Shown here piece by piece: positions 22,770-34,829 of a DNA stretch of 64,000 bases. This DNA is from Siphonodentalium dalli (Eukaryota > Mollusca > Scaphopoda > Gadilida > Siphonodentaliidae). The translations under genes were made by a program, and so were the position numbers. Location: NCBI GenBank assembly GCA_032622095.1, contig CP136061.1, forward strand, positions 171,871,107-171,935,106, in the 5' to 3' direction. Within the stretch, counting starts at the first letter, position 1; every line of letters begins with the position of its first letter. The notes beneath the pieces are model-generated. The model worked only from the letters and a program-made list of their open reading frames with translations. It was not told the DNA's origin and searched no databases.

Positions 22770-23580
22770 TATCCTTATCAGATTTGTGAAAATGGGATCA
22801 CAAAGTCAAATAAGGGCAAAGCCAAAGACTTAACTATTTCACTACATAGTAATTCTTAAAATATGTTTGCAAGAACTAGTTGGCTTATACAGAATGGAAT
22901 GTTCTTCCTTGACTGCAATTCAGATTTTTTTTAATGGGGTCACCTGGTCAAATAGGGGCCAAGCGAAGGACAGTTTCCCTCTTTATAATAATATGCTTCC
23001 TTCACAAGGACCATCAGGTCTATTTTACTGATATTTATGATATGTATGAAGGGTTCTTTGGTGTCTGGGATTCAAATTTATTCAGATGTGGTCACTAGGT
23101 TAAATAGGGTGGGACCTTAAAATGTCTTCTCAAGAGAGTTTGGACTATTTAGCTTACATATAGTATGGAGGAATCAGGAAGATCCTTTAGTGACTGAGAT
23201 TCAGATTTGTTAAAATGAGGTCAACCTGTCAAGAAATGGCGGGCTATGGGGAGTTAACACTTTTGTGTCTAATAAAATCATAGAAATACCAAATTCATTA
23301 AAACATCTACCTTGGAACCACCTGACTGATTGGTCTGACATACATGTATTGTGTTTTGGGTCCATGGATAATTGGGCTTCAAACATGTCTAAATGGTTTT
23401 AGAAAAAAGGCACTTGTGAGATTGGAAATTTCCAACAATTGAGAAAGTTTGAGGTGTTGGTTGTGAAATTCCAACCTAAGACTTAGGAGTCTGGAGCCCG
23501 GTCAGGAGGGGACTTGTTGAGCTGGAGGAGGGGGGGGGGGGGGGGGGGTGATCAGTAGTGTACAGTTGGCAATTTCAAGG
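22770..23580 (+). mobile_element. Family B tandem-core continuation with poly-G segment
   Basis: Diverged family B units (AGATTTGTGAAAATGG, CAAAGTCAAATAAGGGC, ATAGTAATTCTTA) continue after the hairpin repeats. From 23400 a unique-looking stretch (GATTGGAAATTTCCAACAATT, GGGGACTTGTTG) ends in a G run of about 19 at 23530-23548. The same stretch recurs at 57095-57252, also after family B units, so it belongs to the element. Confidence 0.65.
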
Positions 23581-23989
23581 TGGATTTTTACCAATCTACA
23601 TACTTGAAGTCTCTCTAGCCACATATCCTGTTTAAATCTACTTCTTTTAAAGTGATTATGAAAAGTGCTGACTGTTTTGGTCTCCAGAGTCCCAGTCTTA
23701 TCAGTCTTTGCAGTCTGGTGAGCGACCCCACAGTCATTGACTGTCTTGTTTATGATATGACGAGAGACAGTGGGTATAGAACTTAATAGCCATTTTAATA
23801 TTCATGGATTTGAACAGTTTTTGGTATATTAGCTTACAACTATGTGCGACGCCCCAAATTTGTTACCCTAGAGTTATTGCCCTTGTTTCTGTTTATAGCA
23901 TTTTAGCACAACCTGACCTACAGGTCACATCTCTAATCCGATTGTCACCAAACTGCATATGGATCTTCTGGGTGACCTCTAGATTTTTA

Positions 23990-24480
23990 TGTGTTACCAT
24001 ACCATGTCTGGTACACATAACGCCAACATCCAGATCAACTATCCGCCTTCGTCTGTCTGTCCATCTGTCCGTCCATCTGTCCACAAACAGATGCTATCCA
24101 ATGCCATTACTTGATTATTGTCTATTCGATCGTGTTCATATTTTATGTGCATATTTATGATGACACACCCCTGACCTGTATAGTTTTTTATATCGATCGG
24201 TTGATAGGTTTAGAAATTATTAACACTTTCCATCCACGAATAGACATGTGCTATCCAACACGATAACTCAAGTAATTTTTATCCGATTGTGCAGGATCAT
24301 ATTCATATTTTTATGTGCAGGATTTATGTGATGACATACCCCTCACCTGTATAGTTTTTGATGTTCATCAATTGATAGGTTTATACAACATTAACACTTT
24401 CCATCCATCAAATAAGCCACATGCTATCAATAATCCAATTATTGCCAGCTTGCCAATTTGAATTATTTGTTCAATATGCA
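23990..24480 (+). mobile_element. Helentron-like element, family A, decayed left part
   Basis: Left hairpin TGTTACCATACCATG...TGGTACACATAAC, a (GTCY)n array at about 24050-24082, then two diverged units with TATCCAATGCCATTAC, ATTGTCTATTCGATCGTGTT and GACCTGTATAGTTTTT. No right end nearby. Confidence 0.65.
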
Positions 24481-24712
24481 ATAAGCAGACAAATATACCT
24501 GTCTGAAATATGACTATGTGGTTTCAACTGAGCTAACTTAACACTTCTGCTTTGAACCAGGCTTATAAACAATAATAAACACCTGTTGAATATTATTATA
24601 CAATTAGAGTCGATGTCATGCTTTGAAAATATGAACACTTAATTTTATATAATAGGCATCTGCTTAGATTGGTAGTCTGCAATAATTAATCCAGACTACC
24701 ACAGTGTTTATT

Positions 24713-26420
24713 AGCTCGACTTTACTTTGTAAAGTTTGAGCTATTGTCATGGCTTGGTAATCGTCATCTGTGTGTGCGTGTGTGTGCATCCAGGGATGGA
24801 TCCAGGGATTTTTTGGGGACACCTGTTTTGGGACCATGATATGTCGAATGCATATCCCGAGGGCCGTAGGCCCGAGATGGGGGTAGGTACGGGGGGTAGC
24901 CCCCCTCCCTTAGGTGCAGCATTAAAGATCCCGCATAAGAAAATGCACTGGCTTACAAGGTCAAGATAAAGGCCAATGTATTATCTTATATATGTGAGGC
25001 TCCTTAGATGGGAGACTCTCATTTATATAAGAGAATGCATTGGCACAGGATTTTTGCTAAATTTCAAGAAGTCCCAGTCATGAAAGGGTTAAAATATTTC
25101 TCACTGGACAACTGTATATTGATGATTTGCATTGCATGTTGTTGAATTATAATAGAAGATTTCCTTCAGAATATAGAAAATTCAGCTTTAATAAAACTAT
25201 CCACTTGCAATTTGGGGACATTTAGGCCACCAGAGTTTGGGCGCCCAAACCTGTAACAGGTATCAAAAGAGCCCTGGATCCTTCCCTGTGTGCATCCGTC
25301 AAAAATTTCCTTTAGCATGGGCTACAGGTCGTTGGTTGGATCATTATGAAATTTGTCATAGCTGTTGAAATTGACTTGTTGATGGGAACGAGTCATTTTG
25401 GGGTCATTCAGCAAAAAAATATGGCCACCAGCGGCCATCTTTGATATCAAAATTCAATCCATTAGCAAGGGTTACAGGTCATACTGTTCTTCTGATCATC
25501 ATGAAATATTTCATGGATGTTGATATTGACATGTAGATGGGAACGAGTCATTTTGGGGTCATTCGGCCATAAAACATGTCCGCTGGCAGCCATCTTGGAT
25601 TTTACTCTTTGCATGACTAAATCCTTTGGCACGGGTTACCTTTGGTTGGATCATCATGAATTTTGTTGTGGCTGTTAATATTGACATGTAGATGGGAACG
25701 AGTCATTTTGGGGTAATTTGGCCGTAGAACATGGCCACCAGCATCAATATTGGGTTTTACTCTTTGCATGACTAAATCGTTTGGCTCGGGCTACAAGTCA
25801 TACCTTTGGTCGGTTCATTATGAAATTTGTCATGGCTGTTGAGATTGACATGTAGATTGGAACTAGTCATTTTGGGGCCATTCGGCAAAAAACATGGCCA
25901 CCAGCAGCCATCTTCAATTTCAAAATTAAATCCATTAGCATACGCTACAAGCTGGAGTGTTCGTCAGATCATCATGAAATTTGTTTTGGATGTTAATATT
26001 GACATGCAGATGGGAACGAATCATTTTGGGGTCATTCGGCCATAAAACATGGCTGCCTACAGCCATCTTGGATATTACTCTTTGCATGACTAAATCCTTT
26101 GGCATGGGCTACAGGTCATACCTTTCGTCAGATCATCATGAAATTTGTCATGGATGTTAGCATTGACATGTAGATAGGAACGAGTCATTTTGGGGTCATT
26201 CCGCCATTAAACATGGCCACTGACAGCCATCTTGGATTTTACTCTTTGCATGACTAAATAATTTGGCACGGACTACAAATATGAAATTTGTCATGGCTGT
26301 TGATATTGATAAGTAGATGGGAACGAGTCATTTTGGGGTCATTCGGCAAAAAAACATTGCCGCCAGTGGCCATCTTGGATTTCAAAATTCAATTCATCAT
26401 TCCATTTATTGCTCATCACA
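24713..26420 (+). mobile_element. Helentron-like element, family F, with about seven 155-bp tandem units
   Basis: The left hairpin AGCTCGACTTTACTTTGTAAAGTTTGAGCT occupies 24713-24742, with a GT-rich tract after it. After an inserted hAT (24791-25288) the element resumes with GCATCCGTCAAAAATT. It then runs through tandem units marked by GGGAACGAGTCATTTTGGGG at about 25384, 25539, 25694, 25859 (variant), 26012, 26174 and 26320, so the period is about 155 bp. Each unit carries ATCATCATGAAATTTGT and GGCCATCTTGGAT. Confidence 0.75.
24791..25288. mobile_element. Non-autonomous hAT element with perfect 8-bp TSD
   Basis: 498 bp. Ends are CAGGGATGGATCCAGGG and, inverted, CAGGGAAGGATCCAGGG. The target duplication TGTGCATC is perfect (24783-24790 and 25289-25296) and splits the family F element, whose sequence rejoins exactly when one copy of the octamer is removed. 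The interior has GC-rich palindromes (GAGGGCCGTAGGCCC, GGGGGGTAGCCCCCC) and no coding capacity. Confidence 0.93.
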
Positions 26421-26845
26421 AAATTTTTACTTATTTCGCAAAGTTGAGTTACAGTGTCAGGGACCCTTTCATTTATCAAAAGTAGTCATTTGGAATGAAA
26501 TAAAAACAATTATAAGTTTAACTAAAAAAACAGAAGAAATACTATTTACAATAAGTAACAATGAAAATAATTTCCTAATGATCGCTGATTAAACGTTACA
26601 TATATGTAATGCGATGCAGCAATAATTTTTTAAATATTGAAGCAGCATTTCAGTTCCTTACAAGGGAGTATCAAGTTGAAATGCATGCAAGCAAACTAAA
26701 TGCTTCACTTGAGATAAGGCTTGAAAGAAAATGGGATAGTGTCCTTAACCTCATGTAATAATCTGAGTTAAACTACTTACTCTTTTAATATGCAATAAAA
26801 ATACCTCAATTGTCCAATGCTTTAGTGTATCATAATATTATAGGC

Positions 26846-27040
26846 ATAATTAAGAAATAACCACCCCCCCCCCCCCCAAATTAATAAAAAGTACCATTGG
26901 GGCACAATTAATAATGACCAACCATACAGACAATAAAGCTTCAAATAATTAAGAAATAACCATCCCCCCCCCCAAATTAATAAAAAGTACCATTGGGGCA
27001 CAATTAATAATGACCAACCATACAGACAATAAATCTATAT
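26846..27040. repeat. Tandem duplication of about 98 bp with poly-C
   Basis: Two nearly identical units, each with AATTAAGAAATAACCA, a run of 10 or more C, AAATTAATAAAAAGTACC, GGGGCACAATTAATAATG and CAACCATACAGACAATAAA. They differ in C-run length. Confidence 0.88.
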
Positions 27041-27174
27041 TTTCATGAGGGCAGCATCAATAAACATACTAAATATATTAGAGAAACAAACATATATACT
27101 ATTGTATTAAATATTTTATTTCAGGAAATGACAAATTGTATTAAAAGATGAATAAGGCCAAAAAATATGACCTG

Positions 27175-27345
27175 TGTTTCAGGTGACCCGCCCGCCCCTT
27201 TCCAGACGCACCTGACCGTTTTCATTTTATTGATTTTGCAAAAATATTGTGATACATCTGCCTGTAAACCGAAGATAGCACTGAACATACTATTAAACCG
27301 GAAATTAGGAAATTATAACACTCTTTAGTCAGTTAACAGCTTGAC
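27175..27345. mobile_element. Fragment related to the left end of the 5789-10142 hAT
   Basis: Shares GTGACCCGCCCGCCCC, then CCGTTTTCATTTTATTGA and CTGTAAACCGA with 4825-4920 and 6345-6440. Only this internal segment is visible; no terminal repeats. Confidence 0.6.
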
Positions 27346-28139
27346 GTCGAATAAATAGCACCATGCAGTTGATATTTTTACTAATTTATTAATATCTACA
27401 TGTATATATACTATTCCATCCCAATACTACGTGTACTTATGATAACATGTGACAACAGGTTTATTTTTCTTGAGATTGTCCTAGCGGTGTTTAATGTAAA
27501 TGTCGTCTGACCTATATACAGATGACCTATTTGATTTTGGCGGGAAAAAAAACTGTCTATTTATTATTTACAATACACATAACAGTCGGCAGCATGAAGT
27601 AGGCTTATCTAAAATTTACTAGTTGCCCGCTCTGCATACTTGTGATTTTGATTCCTGTGGGTAGTTGATCTGTCTAAATAAATGTACTTCTGGTAGAAAT
27701 TGATTATCGGAACTTGCAAATTTTCGGCACCGGTAGAATTGATAATCTAAAATGCGACTTTGTCTATATGCGGCTTTTAAACATTTCCAACGAACGTCAT
27801 TCAAGTTACTGATTAATGAATGGATACTAATAATGCAAGCTATACTGTACACAGAAATGATACAGTGAGTTTTATGTCATACTACCGCATCTAATCCCTG
27901 CTTTAATAATGAAAGTGGACACAAAACTTTCTTCAAGCATTTCCCGCGATATCATGATCGAATGACATCGGCATTTTGTAATGCTTAATTTAAGTGACAT
28001 TTCCCTGTTTAATAGAGTTTATGAACATTAATCCTGTACATATATCCATGTATTTCAGGTATATATGGGTACTACATTATATCTCAAGCAGTTTCTAATA
28101 TAATTAGTTGAAACTTCACGTGTATATAGACATAGGTAT
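27346..28139. other. No gene seen
   Basis: AT-rich sequence. A 77-codon minus-strand open frame (27619-27852) has no recognisable domain. I see nothing else supportable. Confidence 0.45.
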
Positions 28140-28640
28140 ACCCTGTCGAATGCCGCCGTGGACACGCCCACCAAGGTCACGTGACATTGGCGGCCATCTT
28201 GGATTAGTGGCTATTTGCCGATATATGTACAGTTTGTGTGGGTATGAATGGGTGTGTTGTTTGTTTTCTAATTTTCAACCCAATTATACGATGTCCAACA
28301 GTATGGTACACGGGAGTAACCTATATGAACCCACTTTGGACATAAAATAGGTCACGTGACCTTGGTGTCCATCTTGGATTTATGCAAGTTGCCACCTATT
28401 TGTAGCAAAATGGGATACAATGGCGCACTTTGTTGAGTTCATGCTTTTGTTACTTGAATATTCCCTGATAGGTACAATTCCAAATATAGATATATATATA
28501 TATAACCATACCCATATGTATATATACCTGCAGGGGGACATATGACCCTGCTCCGCCCCTTATAAGTCATGTGATCTTGACGGCCATCTTGAATTTCAGG
28601 AAAATTGGGTTTTACGATGATTTATGTGAATTATATGGTT
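28140..28640 (+). repeat. Tandem units with CACGTG and CCATCTTGGAT motifs
   Basis: Three diverged units of about 190-200 bp. They contain AAGGTCACGTGACATTGG, GGTCACGTGACCTTGG and AAGTCATGTGATCTTGAC, each followed 3-6 bp later by a GGCCATCTTGGATT-like word. The same CCATCTTGGAT words occur in the family F tandem core, so this may be a relative of it. Confidence 0.65.
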
Positions 28641-28751
28641 CACGCAGGCGTACGCATGGTCAACTCACCAGCATAATTAATTTAGTTGCCTGTTATCACC
28701 ACTGGAAAATGATACAATAGACAAGGGTTGTTCAAAACCAGTAAAGGTGTC

Positions 28752-29300
28752 CCTCGATCATTAGAGTATAGAGGTTAGTTACCCACCCGCCACCCTATTC
28801 CGCCACCCATAGTATCTTATGCCCACATAAATAATAGGTATAAGTATCTTATAAATAATAGGTATGAGTATAGAGGTTAGTTACTCACCCACCTCCCCAT
28901 CCCGCCACCCATAGTATCTTATGCGCCGCAGGCGCCCCAATAGAGGCTACTGCCACATAAATAATAGGTATAAGTATCTTATGCGCCGCAGGCGCCCCTC
29001 GACCATTAGAGTATAGATGTTAGTTACCCACCCACCACCCCATCCCGCCACCCATAGTATCTTATGCGCCGCAGGTGCCCCTATAGAGGCTACTGCCCAC
29101 ATTAATAATAGGTATAAGTATCTTATGCGCCGCAGGCGCCCCTCGATCATTAGAGTATAGAGGTTAGTTACCCACCCACCACCCCATCCCGCCACCCATA
29201 GTATCTTATGCGCCACAGGCGCCCCTATAGAGGCTACTGCCCACATAAATAATAGGTATAAGTATCTTATGCACTACAGGCGCCCCTCGATCATTACAGT
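28752..29300. repeat. 144-bp minisatellite
   Basis: The anchor CCTCGATCATTAGAGTATAG occurs at 28752 and, with an exact 144-bp period, at 28997 (one mismatch), 29141 and 29285. The first interval is 245 bp because of an internal rearrangement. Units contain CCCACCCACCACCCC, TCTTATGCGCCGCAGGCGCCCC and AATAATAGGTATAAG. Because 144 is a multiple of three, the minus strand stays open across units (28947-29246), giving a 48-residue periodic peptide. I see no sign that it is expressed. Confidence 0.9.
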
Positions 29301-30051
29301 TAGTATAGAGGTAATAACAATAACTTCTTCAGTCCTGAGTCTTTTGCGAGCTGCCATTTTCGACTGATAACCACGTGCTAACAACAATGACGCAATATTC
29401 CGGCTCTGACTGTACTCCCATAACGTCAGAAATAGCATGACCTTGAGGACATTGTCGCTTTAAATTGTTCGCGCGCAACAGTACTACAGATAAATACATT
29501 GTACACTGTCAAACATGCCGAAAAGAATAGAGTTATATCCCATACATTAGACTACATACCAAATTTGCAAAAATGCGCGATTGGCAGCGTCTTCGAAGTT
29601 CGCATTTATGCGCGTTTGGCAATATAAACAAAGGTTGAAGTGTTAACTACACAATTCCCACATATTTCATGAAAACTTAGCTAGTAAACATCGTTTTATT
29701 TGCTAAAGTTATTATTTCATTTTGTGCCAAAATTGTGAATGGGGACTGGACAAATTAAAAACTTGGATCCGGAACATTTCATTCAATGTTACCAGGAGTC
29801 TTTCTTGATGTAAATTTAAGTTTTTTGTTTCTGAAACACATACTATGAATAGAAATGTATGGGGGTGAATCCAAATACAGCTAGAAATTATACTGCTGTC
29901 AGTTTATTTATTCTTGGATCCCATATAGCTTTTTGGACCATTAACCTCAGTCAGTACTTAAACTCTATTGTTTGCTACTATTGCTCTTTGGATACCAAGA
30001 GTAGTAGTGAGTTCACTGTGATTTAAGAAGTCTCATGCATGACAGACAAAT
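29301..30051. other. No gene seen; CpG-richer patch
   Basis: 29340-29640 has more CpG than its surroundings (ACGTCAGAAA, TTCGCGCGCAAC, ATGCGCGATTGG) and a CACGTG at 29371. No exon or repeat assignment is possible from inspection. Confidence 0.4.
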
Positions 30052-31316
30052 TTTGTTGTTTTTTTTGTTTTGTTTGTTTTTTTAATTTTTAATTTTTTTT
30101 TATTGAGGAAGTATATATAACAAAAAGAATGAGACAGACAGACATACGTATAGCACAAGCATTATAGTAACAATACATTGATACATATTATATTCTAGCA
30201 CTCACTTTTGCACGCTCCCAAGTGAATTTCACTTGGGCTACTTTCCCACTGGCGACATTAGTAAAATCATACGTGAATCATATAGTTGTGGTAAAGAGAT
30301 AAATAGATTGTTATTCTGTTGGCCATTGGGCGACACAACGTTAGCGCACTGAATTAAGAACGTCATTTATACTGTAACATAAAGAGTTAGGATTGGCGCT
30401 GATAAATTTTTGTCGGCCTTTTGATGATCGAGTTAAGAAATGATTAATGTAAATTTGAGAGATGGCTCGGGTTCCGGGCTATATGTATATAACTGTGTTA
30501 TTCGGATTATATACATGTATAAAGTTAGTTTTATTTGTGGATGTCATAAAGTCAATCAGTGTTGTCATTAATTACATTTTCAAAGGGTAGCCATCGCTTT
30601 TGAAACTCTTGATATAGCATCTGGATGTGTACTTATCGCATTCATATTTGAATTTCAATTCAGCGACAAACGCCTTTATTGAGAGTTGGATCGGGTCAAA
30701 TTTAGTCCTATAAATATATTGCTTTAGCACAAGTAGAAAGTAGTTTATGATGGAATTCACTTGACAGTGATTAGCGCCAAAAAGCATATTTGGTTTGGTA
30801 ATATGTATAGACACTTGATTTGTTTTCAGCCAAGACTGAAGTTCGGTTATGAACCGATTTGTGTGTGGGCAGTCCCAGAAAATGTGAGAAATGTTTTCTT
30901 GAGTATTTTCGCATCTCTTACATAGATCATCAGCTCTTATGCCTGCTATCTTCAGAAATTTTTTCGTCGAGAGGATTCTCGTATTAATTCTATATTGGAG
31001 CCATTGAAGTTTGGTGTCAGGCGTGGTAGTAACTGGATTACGAAATATATTGTCCCATGATTGTGAGTCATCTTTTATTTCCGATTACCATTTTTTACAT
31101 GAGTTTGGCACCCATGTTCCCAGGTTTCCTATTGACAGGGTTCTATGAAAGAGTTGACCGCCTTTATGATCCCTTAATAACGGGCTCAAATGTTTGGGTA
31201 AGAACGGACAATTTGACAGTGAACTAACAACAGGTGCAGCTTTCAGACTAAAAGTATATGCTGAATTTGTTCCGATAGTTTGATATTCTAACCAGTATTG
31301 AGTGTGAAACTTGTTT
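30052..31316 (-). mobile_element. 5'-truncated LINE (L1/Tx1-like), 3' end
   Basis: On the minus strand this is the last part of a non-LTR retrotransposon: ORF2 C-terminus (31316 to 30572), a 0.47-kb 3' UTR, and a tail marked by AATAAA directly followed by an A-rich tract (T-rich 30052-30101 on the + strand). The 3' UTR has a perfect stem CCCAAGTGAA-T-TTCACTTGGG at 30217-30237. Truncation at 31316 and the A-rich tail are what target-primed reverse transcription leaves. No target-site duplication was established. Confidence 0.85.
30572..31316 (-). pseudogene. LINE ORF2 C-terminal fragment with zf-RVT domain
   Basis: About 247 codons of the ORF2 end. Reading from 31316 toward 30572: TQYWLEYQTIG, LLRDHKGGQLFHRTL and GTWVPNSCKKW. 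Then an in-frame TAA interrupts at about 31085. After it come WDNIF, TKLQWLQYRINTRILSTKKF, and the zinc-knuckle-like zf-RVT segment with LCKRCENTQENISHIFWDCP. The spacing Cys-x2-Cys ... His-x4-Cys (C and C in LCKRC; H and C in HIFWDC) is that of the zf-RVT module downstream of reverse transcriptase in L1/Tx1-type elements. The frame ends at TAA 30572-30574. No reverse-transcriptase or endonuclease domain remains, so it is dead. Confidence 0.88.
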
Positions 31317-32246
31317 TAAAACCAAAAGATAAAATATTTTCTTACTTTTGCTGGGGGTGTTTGGACACAAGGTCCAGGTGGGTGGTGTCCAAGCCCTGGG
31401 ATGCATTTTTTCCCCCCAGAGCTGTGCCCCACTAATAAAAAATTCCATTTAAAAATACAAATGATGCCTTTATGACTGGTAAATTAGACCACCAGAGCAT
31501 TTATTAGCCAAGTGGTGTTTGGGGGGGGGGGGGAGTTGGCAACATTTCATCTTGGGTCCAGTGAAGCACATCATCTCCCCCGGAAGATGTCCTAGGATAT
31601 GTCCCCCCCCCCCCCCCCCCCATCCTCGATATCCCCCCATTTTTTTTTTTATTTAATTTTTTTTTTTTTACGCATTTGATAGATTGATCCTGAAATGGCC
31701 AGAAAAATGTTTTTTATATCCCCAACATCAAGGAAAGGATTAAGAAAGACTGGGTGTTGCGATATGGACTACCTATATTCTATATAAAAATATAATAACT
31801 ATAACATCTGAACAAGAACGTATCTACAGTGGGTCCGAAAAAGCCCATAACAAATAAAATAATAACAAAAGCCTAAAAGGCTTAAATGAAAGGACCAGGG
31901 AAGAACAAAAAACATTAAAATGAAACCCGGACCGACCTGAAAGATATAGAAAGTGGGGGGAAACAGTGACAGTGGAAGAAACAAAAGATTATGGATCAGG
32001 CTGAGCAAAGGTGGTTGAAAGGGGAGGTGGTGTGTAAAAGTTGTGAGAATGTCTGAGAAAAATATAGGCAATGAATTACTTACTTCGTAGTTTCATGTTC
32101 TTGTTCCGTAGAAAAAGTAAGATCGTCTTGCGATCGGCGTTATTAAAGCCACATTGCGGTTTGCGCTCCAAAATACACAAAATAATATTCGTTTTTGAAA
32201 TTTTTCCCGGTATCAAAATAGGTAGATAAATACCCAAACTACCTTT
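31317..32246. other. Poly-G/poly-C tracts; no gene supported
   Basis: Holds G13 at 31521-31533, C18 at 31603-31620 and T-rich runs near 31640-31670. A 90-codon minus-strand frame (31799-32071) is low-complexity Phe/Leu-rich and not credible as a gene. Confidence 0.5.
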
Positions 32247-32292
32247 CTACGACCAATATATGTCCCATAAAGGCGCATTCAAGTCATGAAAA

Positions 32293-32521
32293 TTACAACA
32301 AAATCTCAATGTTCGTGTTCCGAACATTTTTTTCCAACCTGACATTTTGGATGATGCAATCACCGACAACAGCCGAGAATTTCCGGGTGTATTCGTAAAT
32401 AAGCTTCTCCAGGGTCTTATAATTTCCGGTACGCGATAACAGCGTTTCAATTTGATTGTATGCGTCCCTGTGAGATAAAATGGTCTGTGTTGACAAGAAT
32501 TTAATGATATGACGGTCATCC
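32293..32521 (-). CDS. Candidate terminal exon of an unrecognised antisense gene
   Basis: On the minus strand a frame with protein-like composition runs from 32521 to TAA 32293-32295. It begins after an acceptor-like TCGGATATATTCAG: DDRHIIKFLSTQTILSHRD, then YNQIETLLSRTGNYKTLEKL, then YTRKFSAVVGDCIIQNV, ending TNIEILL. It is about 75 residues, mostly helical-looking, with mixed charge and no low complexity, unlike other open frames in this AT-rich DNA. I do not recognise the family. The same frame stays open further upstream to a stop near 32586 (Pro-rich), so the acceptor is not proven. No AATAAA is close downstream. It could be the last exon of a small gene nested in the ACC intron, or a retro-derived fragment. 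Confidence 0.4.
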
Positions 32522-34114
32522 TGAATATATCCGAGATGTGGAGATGGTGCGATTGGGGGAGGGGGTTCAGAAAGGATAATAAGTAATTATGTTGAGATGC
32601 ATTTGTTTTTAAATTTCAATCCAACATCATTATCGTAGTAAATTTTATGATTTCCAGTATATGCTGAATATATTTCTTATAGAATATAGGAATGGGTCGC
32701 CAAGTATTAGGTCATGTCATGAATTTATATTCTGGCTACCGTAGAGATCATATTCAACCAGTTAAAAATATGGGAACATTTTAATGTTCTGACGGGGACC
32801 TTTATAGCATTAAAAAAAACAACTCAGTGACTATATATATTTATTTATTACTTGTTCTTTAATAATATATTTCACAATATGGGGTGTGACAATCCAGATT
32901 GCATGATTTGTCTGTGACTTTTGTGAGTCAACATCAAAATAAACATTGAATTGATTACCCGTGAGAAATTTCATGATTGTAAAGGATGCCAATCAAACTC
33001 GACTCAACAAAGTGACATATTTCATGCAAAATCGAGCTGGGATCTTCGTGAACTATGTATATATGTTTATATGTTTATATGTTTATAAACTTCCCTATCT
33101 GAACATGAAACATTTCACATTACTTCAACTGGTGTAGATTTATCTCTACGTGCATAGCCAATGTAGATATTCATGATATGATCTAGCTAAGTATATATGC
33201 ATATAGTTTTTCACAATTTACGTAGATCCGTCCATTGCATGGTTATATGTTAAAATCAACTGTAAACAAGATAGACAGGCGGGGAGAGTGTGTACACACG
33301 CACGTAGAATTGGAACTGTGTTAATTATCTACTTGGATTAACTGTTTTGAATATATTTTTTTTAACACACGGAAAAATTAGACATCATATGAAAGTAGAA
33401 GATGTGAGCTTTGTGTTCCGCACTGCTGAAAGTTTTGTCGTGGGAACAGTGTGTATACAACGTAGACACATTTTGAGGAAAAATAAATTTTAATAAATTT
33501 AATCCTATTCTACTACTGAAACCGATGGTGAAGACAGTTGTTTTTTTGGTGTTATTTTTCATGTCGATTTTCTAACTATTCCAATATCAAATGGGATAAC
33601 AGGTGTGATATGGCCATGTTGGGACAGACATTGTACATACTGATATGGTTTACGACTAAGCATTGTTTGTGTATATTTCATTTTATTGCTAACTTGGCGA
33701 TAGTTGGTGCACCTAAAGTCATGCACGTGTCACAGAAAATCAGCACTTTTCAATACCAATTGTCATCGTAGATGCCATTTTGAATAGAACATTTTTTACG
33801 GATTTATCGGATTTTGGATATGTTGCAGAGGATATGATTATTATTCCTCTTCAAAATGGAATAAAAACCAACTTAGTCCAAATATTTTCTAGGTCAAAAC
33901 TTTTATCAACAAGACTATTTTGTCTTTTCAGCATTTACCCCTGACATGGAGGTCTTACATGTTTGCCCTTTTCCCACATTTCGTCTTGTGACTCAGAGGC
34001 AGGTGGTTTTAATTAAACTGATGGTGAAATAAAATAAACGAACTTTGAGTGCTCCAAGCAAGCTATATGTACTGGTTGTGTCTATATATATATCTTATTT
34101 TTCACCACCTGGGT

Positions 34115-34554
34115 AGGTACTCAATCCGATCAGACGCTCCTAAATTACTATTTCTTTGGTTTCGGGGGTAAAAAATATTTGACTCGAGCTCAGAGTGATC
34201 AGATATCGATTGTTGAAGTTTGTTATTTCTCGAGATGTGTAATAATATGTGGCCCAGAAACATGTGGTCAAGCGGAGGGTCTCGGACAAAATTGCGGATG
34301 AAGATGGATATAAAGTCTAAAGTTAAGTGGTAATACGGTCAACTTTTGTGATACTTTAGTTATAATACGGCCATATTTTGTTGAACAAAATGTTGATAAA
34401 CAACAAGTTTTGGGAAATTTGATACCATAGTTGACAGTGATTAGCATTATTTTGTTGCAATACATCGATTCTGATAACTAAAGCGTATTTTGAAGAAATG
34501 TTGTTGCTGTTGTATCTTGATGGTATTGGGACCGTCTGATTGAATTGAGTACCT
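34115..34554. mobile_element. MITE-like element with about 25-bp TIR
   Basis: Left end AGGTACTCAATCCGATCAGA and inverse right end AGGTACTCAATTCAATCAGA, continuing CG.TCC on both sides; total 440 bp. No target duplication longer than 1-2 bp can be assigned. Noncoding interior. Confidence 0.65.
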
Positions 34555-34829
34555 TTTAAAAGAACTACGGAATTGAACTAACTGCAGTTCATCGACACAC
34601 TCAACTGAAAAGTATTGCCTACAAAATTGCGATTAGAGTATATTTGAGAAAAATCAATGTGTTCCAAGGATAAATGTAAAATGACTAAAATTCATGTTGA
34701 TATTGTGTAACAAACTGGAAAACCGTTCTATCGTCACATCCTTGTCAACAGAGGTTATTATCTCGAATGGACAAATAGGATCCAACGGAAACACATTATC
34801 GCATACCGAAAATGATAGAGACGCTGGGG

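Noticed and set aside
28752-29300. CRISPR-like regular repeats
   Set aside because: Repeats are 144 bp and contiguous without unique spacers; eukaryotic minisatellite.
31799-32071. 90-codon Phe/Leu-rich minus-strand frame
   Set aside because: Low-complexity composition and no conserved motif; typical random frame.
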